A stretch of DNA of 64,000 bases from Aurantiochytrium sp. KH105 (Eukaryota; Sar; Bigyra; Thraustochytrida; Thraustochytriidae): NCBI GenBank assembly GCA_003116975.1, contig BGKB01000056.1, forward strand, positions 186,001-250,000. The letters run 5' to 3'. Both the position numbers and the translations under genes were made by a program. Positions 19,910-29,300 of this stretch are shown piece by piece (positions within the stretch are counted from its first letter, which is position 1; each line of letters starts with the position of its first letter). The notes beneath the pieces were generated by a model. It had not been told where the DNA came from, ran no database searches, and saw nothing but the letters and a program-made list of their open reading frames with translations.

Positions 19910-21643
19910 TAATTCATAATGATACGGATACTCTTTTTCATTTTGCTTGGGTGAGCGTTTTCCTTGCAACGAGAGCAAAGAATTATTTTATGGCAACAGC
20001 AAGCGCAAAACCGCGTCATGAATAGGCCTAGCGTATACAGTGAACAGGGAAATCACCCCCCCTCCCCCCACCCCTTCAAGAAATGATGAGTCAGAGAGTC
20101 TGCAATCTCTTGACAAAAGAAAAGTCGATCGAACGGGGGAAGCGACGCAAGTGAAAGTCAGAGCATATCTTGACACACGAAAAGCCTCGGGAGTTTTTGA
20201 TCCCCAAAGCTGTTGCGGAAGCAAAATTGTCGCATCCATCGGATACCGAGCATGATGTTTCCGAAACGAAACGAAACCATTTATCGCGATGAGTCCGTCG
20301 ATCCATTGCAGAACTACCCTTCCTCCCTTACACGACCACCGCATCGATGCTACACGTCGCCAGAAAACAAGTGAGTTCTTTGCACTGAAAACGATTGATT
20401 TCTTCGCACTTACATCCGTCGGGCTCCGCACGGAGGATTTCCGAAGAACGAGGGGGCGGTCAACCGGCGATTGATCCACGACTGACCCATCTTCCATCTC
20501 GAGATGCTTCGATCGACCGACACCGGTCCGAAGAAACCGTGCTGTTCCTAGAGCTCTTCGGTCACTTGGCATGCCAGCCATGCCAGCCATGCCAACGGTC
20601 GTTTCTTCCCTGCTCTTCATCATCATCATCTTTTTCTTCTTCTTGGGCCACATCTCTCCCTCGCGACGCCAACAACCTTACCTGCTTTTTCCGCCGTTCG
20701 CTTCCCGCCACTTCGTCCGCTTCCCGCCAGCTTAAACTCAGGCCGAGTCCTTTCGTCCTCGTCCTCGTGTCCTTCTTCTTCACGAACCCGACACGTATAC
20801 GTAGAAGGCCACCTTCAAAATCCTCAACACCACCATCGCGACGCCGTCACCGGTGAATCGGAGAAACCTTCCTTCTTTCGCCGCTCCCAGTGGTGCCAGA
20901 GGCGGAAACTGCGCTTCCCTTTCCGAGCTCGCTCCCGCAGCCTAGCCCTCCCCGCCCCGCCGACGCTCAGTGGCGCTCCCCTCGCTCCTGGGGCGCCTGT
21001 TTCCGACGGCCCTCTCGGCGGTTCCCAGAGGCGCGGCCCCGCCGCCAGCTCCCGCGACCTGTGATGGGATGTCGGCGGCGACCCTGGAGTTGAGATGAAG
21101 ACGCGCGAGGCCGGCGACGAGGAGAGCGTCACCGCCCCGGCCGGGAGCACGCGTGCTGGCGGTCGGCGCGTCGCGGGGTATTGATAAACAGCTTAACAGC
21201 TTTGCGAGTAGCAGGTAGAACCCACGGCATTTCCCGTCACGTCGCGGCGCCTCTCCCGGACGGCGGATCGTGCACGCGAATGTGAATGCGAATGCGAACG
21301 CGAATGCGAATGGCCATCGTGGCTTTCGAGAAGTCTTGTTGTGCTTGCGCCGGGAAGCCTGCCTGCCGATCGCGCAGGAACGCTCGCCAGGGTTGGAGCT
21401 GCCTGCAGTGGTTCATTGGATTGTATACTGCCGATTTGTTCACTGATTCCGCCTCGTTCCAGCGCTTCCAGGGGTCGATCAAGCGATCGATCCTGCCAGC
21501 TGCAGCTGCTTCTCGGCCCTTGCGAGGCAGAGGCAGCAGAAGTGGCGGCAAAACCGTAACTTGGGCCTGAAGAAGAAGAAGGAGAAGAAGAGCAGCAAGA
21601 GCGGAGCAGGAGCAGCGCGGAAGAAAGAGAAAGACCAGGCAAG
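19910..21643. other. Intergenic region between two WrbA genes
   Basis: About 1.7 kb. Frames are short or overlapping on both strands with no recognisable domain. There is a 9-nt tandem (three copies of about GCCAGCCAT) near 20571-20600 and a GCGAAT-type hexanucleotide array near 21275-21312. It may hold an unrecognised short gene, but nothing is supported. Confidence 0.4.
21275..21312 (+). repeat. GCGAAT-type hexanucleotide tandem array
   Basis: Six imperfect copies of a GCGAAT/GTGAAT unit upstream of the second WrbA gene. Confidence 0.8.
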
Positions 21644-22261
21644 ATGTCGGCCCCCAAGATCGCGATCGTGTACTACAGCATGTACGGGCACATCCTGAAG
21701 CTGGCGGACACGATGAGCGCCACGCTCACCAAGGCCGGATGCAGCGTCAAGACGCTCCAGGTGCAGGAGACGCTCCCGGAGAATGTGCTCGAGATGATGC
21801 ACGCGCCGCCCAAGGCCGATCACCCCATCGCGACGCCCGAAGACCTCGCCGAGGCTGACGGTGTTCTCTTTGGCATCCCCACGCGCTTCGGCATGGCCCC
21901 CGCCCAGATGAAGGCCTTCATGGACATGACCGGCCAGCTCTGGGGACAGCAGAAGCTTCTCGGCAAACCTGCCGGCATCTTCTTTTCGACCGCGTCGATG
22001 GGCGGCGGCCAGGAGACCACCGCTCTCACCTTTGTCACGCAGCTCACGCACCACGGCATGGTCTTCGTGCCCCTTGGCTTCCCGCACCCTGGCCAGTCCA
22101 ACCTCGACGAGGTCCACGGCGGCTCGGCCTACGGTGCTGGCACCCTTGCCGGTGGTGATGGCTCGCGCATGCCTTCGGAGCTTGAGCTCAGCATTGCGGA
22201 GATGCAGGCTACCAACTTTGCCAAGATCGTCAAGAAGCTCGCCGCCAAGGACGAGGAGTAA
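21644..22261 (+). CDS. WrbA-type NAD(P)H:quinone oxidoreductase (copy 2)
   Basis: 205 residues, the normal family length, starting MSAPKIAIVYYSMYGH with the FMN loop right at the N-terminus. PTRFGMAPAQMKAF, TGQLWGQQ and SMGGGQETT follow. The TGT of the glycine-rich FMN loop is replaced by STA before SMGGG. It lacks the membrane-type extension of copy 1, so it should be cytosolic. It is in the same orientation as copy 1, 1.7 kb downstream, pointing to tandem duplication. No introns. Confidence 0.95.
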   Translation: MSAPKIAIVYYSMYGHILKLADTMSATLTKAGCSVKTLQVQETLPENVLEMMHAPPKADHPIATPEDLAEADGVLFGIPTRFGMAPAQMKAFMDMTGQLWGQQKLLGKPAGIFFSTASMGGGQETTALTFVTQLTHHGMVFVPLGFPHPGQSNLDEVHGGSAYGAGTLAGGDGSRMPSELELSIAEMQATNFAKIVKKLAAKDEE

Positions 22262-22448
22262 ATTCGGTTCATTTTTTCCTTGATTATAGTACTAGCAATA
22301 AGACTGCTGTCACCAGGCCGGCAGATTTTTAGTAACAAACTCAAAGCTGTAACCCTTACGATGGATGTGAACTTGATTGATTTCTTCCTTGGTTACACAA
22401 ACTGTCCATCCGTCTATCTATTCATCTATCTGAATCTGTATCGTGGTC

Positions 22449-23111
22449 TCACTGACCGGCAATCTCACGAGAGAGACCGAGCGTAAAGGCGAGAAACATA
22501 CCATTTTCGAAAACCATGACGCCGAGGCCGAGCATGTTCACAACTGCACGCTGCAACGGCTCAAGCTCTGCAAGTTTAGCTGCGCGCACCTGGGCGGTGG
22601 TTTTCTCGCCTTCACTTGGAACGCCAAGTCTTGCTTCAAGCTTCCGGAGCGAAGCAAGACAAACGCAAAACAAAGCAAAGGACTCCGTGAACTTTTGCTT
22701 GTACCAGGCAGCGTGGCCTAAAAGTCGCATGAGAAACCAGTGCTCAGCCATATAGAGCGCGGCAAAGATGCCGTGAAGCTTATTTCTGCGCTCGTCCGCG
22801 CTCAAATGAAAAATGACAACGGCAAAGAGCCCGTGCACGTAAGTACCTAATGTCCGCAATTTTACATCTGTTCGGGCCTTGCGAACGAGGAGCGCGACCT
22901 TGAGCCAGCCCATCGTCCACAACACATGATGCGCCCACTTCGGCCATCCTTTACGGATCGTGAACGAGATGGTCGCAGGAAACACCGCAGGCTTGTCCCC
23001 GCCCAAGCCTGCGTAGTACATGGCGCAGGGCACCCACTGCGCCATCAAAAAGTACCTCTGCGAAAGCGCTAGCTGTCGCGCGTCCATGGCTGTCCACAGC
23101 CGGTGCACCAT
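22449..23111 (-). CDS. Small multi-pass membrane protein, unknown
   Basis: 220 residues from the ATG at 23111; the frame continues upstream only to a GTG. Hydrophobic segments occur near residues 22-36, 60-75, 92-106, 120-134, 142-158 and 196-214, so about four to six membrane passes are likely. Aromatic and His residues cluster in the membrane segments (for example MAEHWFLMRLLGHAAW). I recognise no family. The ORF is convergent with WrbA copy 2, with 187 bases between stops. Clean open frame and membrane pattern support a real gene. Confidence 0.6.
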   Translation of the reverse strand: MVHRLWTAMDARQLALSQRYFLMAQWVPCAMYYAGLGGDKPAVFPATISFTIRKGWPKWAHHVLWTMGWLKVALLVRKARTDVKLRTLGTYVHGLFAVVIFHLSADERRNKLHGIFAALYMAEHWFLMRLLGHAAWYKQKFTESFALFCVCLASLRKLEARLGVPSEGEKTTAQVRAAKLAELEPLQRAVVNMLGLGVMVFENGMFLAFTLGLSREIAGQ

Positions 23112-23691
23112 GGTGCGAGCGCTTGTCGCGGACCGCAAATCGCGCGTACGAGCTGCGCTCTGGCGACGAGCCCTTGCGCCGCGCGCGCGCGAACGCTCGA
23201 GCCCAGAACTTCTCTCTTTTCGGGTTGTGGTCTTCGCATTCTCACTGCAGTCTCGCACTCACTGACACTCAAACAATCAAAGAACAAAAGGAGAGGGCCT
23301 CGTTTGTGGTCTAAAAGAGATCCGTTGGCGATCCGTTAGACCCATTTGCTTTGCTACTAGTAAGCCCGAGTCGCATGTCGCATTTCGCGACGGCCACTTT
23401 AATGTCATGCATGAGCATGGCTAGCCTTGTTTGTTGGACGTAAACCACGGTTCTGATCCCTGACTCTGCTTGTATGCGATAGTCTTATCTGTTTTGTCTG
23501 TGTGTTTGTCTGGTTGCCTGCCTGGGGTGGATCGGATCACCTTGCTCGAGACACACCCCGCCTCATCTATCTCTCTTGACGTTGAGATATGGCTTATTGC
23601 CCCTGATTCCGGTGGGATTCGCGACCTTGGGAACTCGCTGGCGAGCAGCTGCAGTCAAGTCAACCTAGTTATTTATTGAAGTCCTCGGCGC

Positions 23692-23725
<34 letters not shown>

Positions 23726-23863
23726 ACGCAGGCAGGCACGCACGAAGGCATTCGTTCTTTGGTGCGGTCGACAACCGCGGCTCGGGTGGGCGATTGCGCC
23801 CCCCACGCACCGCGCGTGCGCTGGTGCGAGGGCATCAAGCGCTGCACCCTCGAGTGAGGAGAA
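23112..23863. promoter_or_regulatory. Divergent intergenic region with (GCTT)n tract
   Basis: About 750 bases between head-to-head genes. A (GCTT)n array lies at about 23691-23726, close to the TKL kinase start. Short hydrophobic Leu/Ala/Cys frames over the array are products of the repeat. Confidence 0.45.
23691..23726 (+). repeat. (GCTT)n microsatellite
   Basis: Nine tandem GCTT units. The same unit forms a longer array at 33633-33682. Confidence 0.9.
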
Positions 23864-25756
23864 ATGTCCTCCGTTGGCGAAGAGCGCTCCTTGGCAGAAA
23901 CCTCGTGGCTCGCCGTGCCGAACCTAGCGGATGAAAGATCAGCCTTGGCGTGGAGTGCTCGAATGCTCGTAACATCCATCGAGGACACCTGTCCGCCTAA
24001 CGAGAGCAATGTAGCCATCGTACTCATCCTATACATTTGCTTTGGCATTGTATGGGTTTTCTATCTCATTGGCAAACGCATCGTGTCGAAGAAGGCACGT
24101 CAAGTGCCTGCGGCTGCCAAAAAGTATGAGAAGGAAACTGCAAGCCAAATGCTCACCAGCAACAAACTCTCTGCAAGCATCAAGGCGAAACGAGGCGGCA
24201 GTGAAGTTCAGGATCAAGCCACAAACATGGCCATCAAACGAATTCTCTTTCAGAAAATGAACAAAGGTTATGTCGATGACGACGACGAGGAAGACGAGGA
24301 CAACCTTGCAAAAGCAAAGCAGCTAAGGAAGTCCAAAAAGTATCGGAAGCAGAAGAAACCGAGGTTCGCCAGAAATTCCAAAGGAAGTACGCACTCCTCT
24401 TCGCACAATGGAGATGACGATGACGACGACGACGAGGGCTATATCGAGGAAGGGAACCTGAACAGCAAGAAACGAGTCGATCCAGGTCGCGAACCGTGGG
24501 AAACGGACGTGAAGAAAATCAAGTTTGATAAGCGAATAGGAGCTGGAAATTTTGGCGAAGTCTGGACAGGCACGTGGATGCATTCCAAGGTCGCCATCAA
24601 GACCGTGATTCGGGGCATGGCAGACAACAAAGTTTTTGTTGGCAAGTTTGTGGAGGAAATCCGACTCATGAGTGAGCTGCAGCACCCCAACATTGTCATG
24701 TTTCTTGGTGCGTGCATCCAGCCCCCTCACATCTGTCTCATTCTCGAATACTGCGTGCACGGGAATCTTGTCGAGTTTCTCCAGTCGGCGCGCGAGAAAG
24801 ACATTAACATCACGATGCACCTCATTCTAAAAATTGCTCTCGACATTGCACGAGGCATCAAATATCTTCACGACAAAATGAAAATTATTCAGCGCGATAT
24901 CAAGGGTCGCAACGTCCTCATTGATGAGAATCTCAATGGGAAAATATCAGATTTCGGGCTCTCCCGGATCAAGAACGAAGACGACGCAGGCCTTACGGCC
25001 TGTGGTACTCCTGCCTGGACCGCTCCCGAGGTGGTTCGCATGGAAGAGTATACTGAGAAAGTCGACGTCTATTCTTTTGCGGTCGTTCTCTGGGAGCTCA
25101 TCACCCAGAGCGAGCCGTACGAAGGCGAGGGCGGCATCCAGGTTGCCTATGCAGCGGCGGAGCAAGGTCTCAGACCGCCGATTCCCAAGTTCACCCCACC
25201 TCGATACAGCCGGCTTATGCAAGAGTGTTGGGCTGACTCGCCCCACGACCGTCCTCACTTCTCGGACATCCTTGAGCGTCTCTTCCAGATGATGAAGGAC
25301 GAAAGCAATCCATTCAAGGCTGCAGAGTTTTATTTTGGGACTAAACCGCAAAACTACGATCCGACCGAAATCGAACGCTTGCTTGACGACAACGAATTAT
25401 TTGCCGGTCTCTTTCACGAGGATTACTCGGCGATTGTTGAAGAGCGCAAGGAGCTTCGCCGTCAGGAACTCGAGCGATCGAACTCGCTCAAGAACAAGAG
25501 CGCTGATTCTGCGGTGGTCCTTCCGGCGTCGAACAAGGCGACAATGATGGGCTCTCTCATGCCACTCCATCTCAAAAAGCCAAGCACTGTCGAGCTCGAA
25601 ATCGAGCATATTGACAATAGCGAAGAGTCTGTCACCCCAGCGAAGAGCGACATCAAATTGATTGATGCAGACGTCGTCGAAGCACCAAGTCTCGACGAGA
25701 CGGAAGAGAAGGACACAATTGACACGACAGACACGGCAGAGGAGGGGAAAAGTTGA
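23864..25756 (+). CDS. Single-pass membrane TKL-type protein kinase
   Basis: 630 residues. A short N-terminal segment (1-48) is followed by one transmembrane helix (about 50-70, ending KRIVSKK), then a charged cytosolic linker with acidic runs. The kinase domain is at about 216-480: GAGNFGEVW, VAIK, then IIQRDIKGRNVL, DFGLS and GTPAWTAPEVV. GTPAW-APE and the RDIKGRN loop place it among tyrosine-kinase-like Ser/Thr kinases close to MAPKKK/Raf/DRK types. The catalytic-loop His is replaced: Gln343-Arg344-Asp345. The Arg and catalytic Asp are kept, so activity is still expected. The acidic Ser/Thr-rich C-terminal tail follows. Its small extracellular part has no recognisable ligand domain. Confidence 0.88.
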   Translation: MSSVGEERSLAETSWLAVPNLADERSALAWSARMLVTSIEDTCPPNESNVAIVLILYICFGIVWVFYLIGKRIVSKKARQVPAAAKKYEKETASQMLTSNKLSASIKAKRGGSEVQDQATNMAIKRILFQKMNKGYVDDDDEEDEDNLAKAKQLRKSKKYRKQKKPRFARNSKGSTHSSSHNGDDDDDDDEGYIEEGNLNSKKRVDPGREPWETDVKKIKFDKRIGAGNFGEVWTGTWMHSKVAIKTVIRGMADNKVFVGKFVEEIRLMSELQHPNIVMFLGACIQPPHICLILEYCVHGNLVEFLQSAREKDINITMHLILKIALDIARGIKYLHDKMKIIQRDIKGRNVLIDENLNGKISDFGLSRIKNEDDAGLTACGTPAWTAPEVVRMEEYTEKVDVYSFAVVLWELITQSEPYEGEGGIQVAYAAAEQGLRPPIPKFTPPRYSRLMQECWADSPHDRPHFSDILERLFQMMKDESNPFKAAEFYFGTKPQNYDPTEIERLLDDNELFAGLFHEDYSAIVEERKELRRQELERSNSLKNKSADSAVVLPASNKATMMGSLMPLHLKKPSTVELEIEHIDNSEESVTPAKSDIKLIDADVVEAPSLDETEEKDTIDTTDTAEEGKS

Positions 25757-26313
25757 ATAACGGGGCGATTAATTGAGGAAAGAGCCCGGAAACAAGGATT
25801 TTAAAATTAACGATCGAACGGACAGCGTATGAGCACTGTTTCGTTCTCGCAAGGCATGTTACTGAAAGGAACTGCGAGTTCTTGTTTGATGTATTTTGTT
25901 CAACAGTTGTCTTTGATGTGCTCTGACCAGCAAAAGTGATTCTTCTCAAGTGGCGAAAAAGGTTTCCATCCGTGGATGAAAGCGTACAAATAAAGAAGGT
26001 GAACCGCTTCGACCTCGACTGGCCGGCGGTTGCCTTTCGACGAAATCCCATTTTTTCTCGCAGCCTCGCACTCGCCCCTCCGTTCACCATGCCCTTCGAT
26101 CTACCCCAATCCCCGCAAGCTCATCCCCATCAAATTGGCGGAACCTTGTCCTGCGCGCCGGCGCTCTTCGTCCCATCACGGCATGCCGCATGATCGCTCC
26201 CAAGAGCCGCAAAATCGCGACGACGGCAAAATCGCGACGCAAAATCGCGCAAAATTGGCCCAAGCCGAGCAGAACCTGAAGACTCGCCGGCCCATCGGCT
26301 CGAGGCAACCGCC
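25757..26313. other. Intergenic region upstream of the alpha-mannosidase
   Basis: About 560 bases. The kinase 3' end is AT-richer. Near 26210-26260 there is a short repeat of AAAATCGCG(A/C). No gene seen. Confidence 0.4.
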
Positions 26314-29300
26314 ATGCCGGGCCCGGGCGCGCCGCCCTGGGCAGCGGCGGCGCGGGGAGCGCGCAGGCACGGCGGCGCCCGCTGCGCCGGGCCGCGACCG
26401 CGCGCGCCCGGGGGCCGAGCGTGGGCGAGGCCGCGGATACGATGGCGCTCGGGGCCTCGACGCCGGCCTCGAGCTGCCGCCGCCGCCGCCGCGCTGGCCT
26501 GGGCTCTCGTGGTGGCGTGCGCGGCGCTCGTGGGCTCCGCCAACGGAGGCTTTTACGACAATGACTTTGGCGGTGGCGGCGGCGGCGATTTTGGCGGCGG
26601 CGGCGGCGGCGGTGGCATGGGCATGGGCGGCCTCAACGACTTTGACGAGGCCGAAGTGAACCTCGTCATCCATGTCGTGCCGCACTCACATGTGGACGCT
26701 GGCTGGCTCGACACCGCCGACGTGGCCTATGAGTCTTCGGTGTCTGTCATTCTGAGCAAAGTCCTCGAGCAGCTCGAGAACTCACCCGACCGCCGGTTCG
26801 TCTGGGCTGAGACCTATTTCTTTCGACGATGGTACGCCGCTCTGGGCCAGGGCGACAAAATGCGGGTGCGAAAACTGGTAGGCAGTGGTCGTTTCGAGTT
26901 CGTCAGCGGAGGTATGGTGGAACATGATGAGGCGCTCAACTCATGGGACGCTGTGGTGGACCAAATGACTGCGGGCCACGAGTGGCTGGAGCAGCATCTC
27001 GGCGTGCGTCCCACTGTGGCATGGCAGGCCGATGCTGCGGGCCATAGCGACGCCACGCCCGCGTTACTTTCGCAAATGGGCTTCGAGGCGCTCTTCCTGG
27101 GTCGCGTGCACTTTCGCGTCAAGCAGCAATTTAGCAACCAGAGACACCTTGAATTTATCTGGCGAGGCAAGGACCTGAGCGGCGCCCGCGAGCGCGGATC
27201 CGGGGCATGGCGACCAGGAGATGTATTCACGCACGTCATGTACAATGGGCTTTCTGCGCCAGAGGGTTACGACTTTGAAAGCGGCAAGGGCGTGCGCCAG
27301 GTTACCAACGCAAAACGTCGGGCCGAACGCCTCGTCGACGACCTTCGTAAATGGGCCATCAGCTACCGAACACACCACCTCTTTGTACCCTTTGGGGATA
27401 CAATGCGCTTTATCGAAGCCGACAAGCAGTTCACGAACATGGAAAAACTGATGGGCTTTATCAACAAAAACATTCGCGACGTGCAGATTCGCTTCTCAAC
27501 GGCATCCGAGTATTTACGCAGCGTGCGCGAAACTGCGGCGGTAACGGCGCTTGAATTTCCTCAATACATTGGGGATTTTTTCCCATACGCCGATCACAAA
27601 GACTCGTACTGGTCTGGGCTCTTTTCTACGCGGATGCGCTTCAAAGAAAAGTGCAGGGATGTGCAAGCGCTTGCACGGTCTGCTGAGGTGTTTTTCGCTC
27701 TGGCGAGAGCGCGTGCCACAGCCCTTGGCGATGCGCCGCGCATTGGGTCCGTAAACAACGGCCAGGTTGATGCAGAACCCATGCATGGTCCACTGGAATG
27801 GGACACGAAACTCTTTCAACGCCTTGGCCACCTCAGAGAGGTGGCGACCTGGATGACGCATCACCATGCCATTACGGGTGCTAGCCGTGCGCAGGTGATT
27901 CAGAACTTCAACATCAATATTGACGACGCCCAAGAGAGCGGTAGCAGCGTGCTCGAGGCTGCAATATCTCAATTGCTGACCAAGCGAAGCGCGGACTTTA
28001 AAGCGCAGGGTCCTCGCGTTCGCCCAACGCTAACGAGCGTCCCTTTCAACCTTGAACAAGACCTTATTGCGCTCGCCGAGGACACGGGCGCCGCAAGTGC
28101 CGTCGAGCATCCGATTATCCTCACAAATCCTGACGCGGTGGAACGTGTGGAAGTCGTGCACATATATGTGGGAAATGACTGGGCAGCTTTGCGGCATGTC
28201 CACGTTGTCGATCACGAAGGCGCAGCAGTCGACGCGCAACTGTACCATTTTATGGCGTCTTCGCCCAAAAAGGCCCGTGGTGGGGCTGGCGGAGGAGGCA
28301 TGGGTCAGGCATTCGGGGGCCGTGGTGGCTATCCGGGCGGCGGCGGTGGTGTTGGCGGAGGAGGAGGAGCTTTTGCCGGGGGTGGCATGAATGCTGGTGG
28401 TGCAGGGGGCTTTGCAGGAGGTGGTGGGGCTGGAATGGGTGGCGCGGGTCAAGGCCAACCCATGCGCGGAAATCAAGGAGGTTTTGCGCGTGGACAAGGC
28501 CAATTCGGAGGCAATTTTGACCCTTATCAGCAAGCTTTTCCCAATGATGCTTACGGAGGTGGATTCAACGACCGCACGGGTGGTGGCGGCCGAATGGGCG
28601 GTGGGTTCAACAACAACAACAACAATGGCGGCTTCGGAGGCGGAGCTGGCAATGGATTTGGTGGATCTCCCGGCGCAAACGCCGGCATGGGCGGCAATCT
28701 GGGCAATTCCAATGGTCGCATGCGTGGCGGTGGAGACAACTATGCCGCCAATGACTTTTACGGAGCTGGTGGCAATTTCAACAATCGCATGCAAGGGCGG
28801 CGTTTACAGTCGATGCAAATGCCCATGGGCGCCGGTCAACAGCAGCAACAGCAACAGCAAAAGGTTCAAACCCGCATCTTTTTGTCCTTTGTCGCTCGTG
28901 TGCCGCCTTTGGGCGTTACTACCTTTTTCTGCTACACGTCGTCGCCGCGCGATCGTATGAAAAACGCACAACTTGTCGGAGCCGCAACGCCCGTCACCCA
29001 AGTGTACGAGCTTGCCAATGGCAAGATTCTCGGGTCGCGCGCGCAGCAAGGTGCTCGCGGAGCGGCTGGAAACATGTATGGTGGTGGGCTTGGCGGAGGG
29101 GCAAGGGGAGTTGGGGGCGACCCATATGGTGGCGGCTTTCGACAACAAACGCAACAACAAATGCGCCAGCCAATGCAAGGTCAACCACAACAACAACTAC
29201 GCATGAGAGGTGGCGGCGGTATGCAAAATGCTGGTGGTGGTGGTGGTGGTAGTGCTGGTGGTTTTGGTGGTAGCGCCGCAGACAAGGGTGCAAATGCGGA

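Noticed and set aside
18902-19978. Minus-strand 358-residue frame
   Set aside because: It is antisense to the WrbA copy 1 gene, whose sense frame has clear FMN-site motifs.
21479-22117. Minus-strand frame of 212 residues
   Set aside because: Shadow of WrbA copy 2 on the other strand.
28030-28794. Minus-strand frame over the mannosidase Gly-rich insertion
   Set aside because: Ala/Ser/Thr-rich antisense of Gly codons; no domain. The sense frame is continuous through it.
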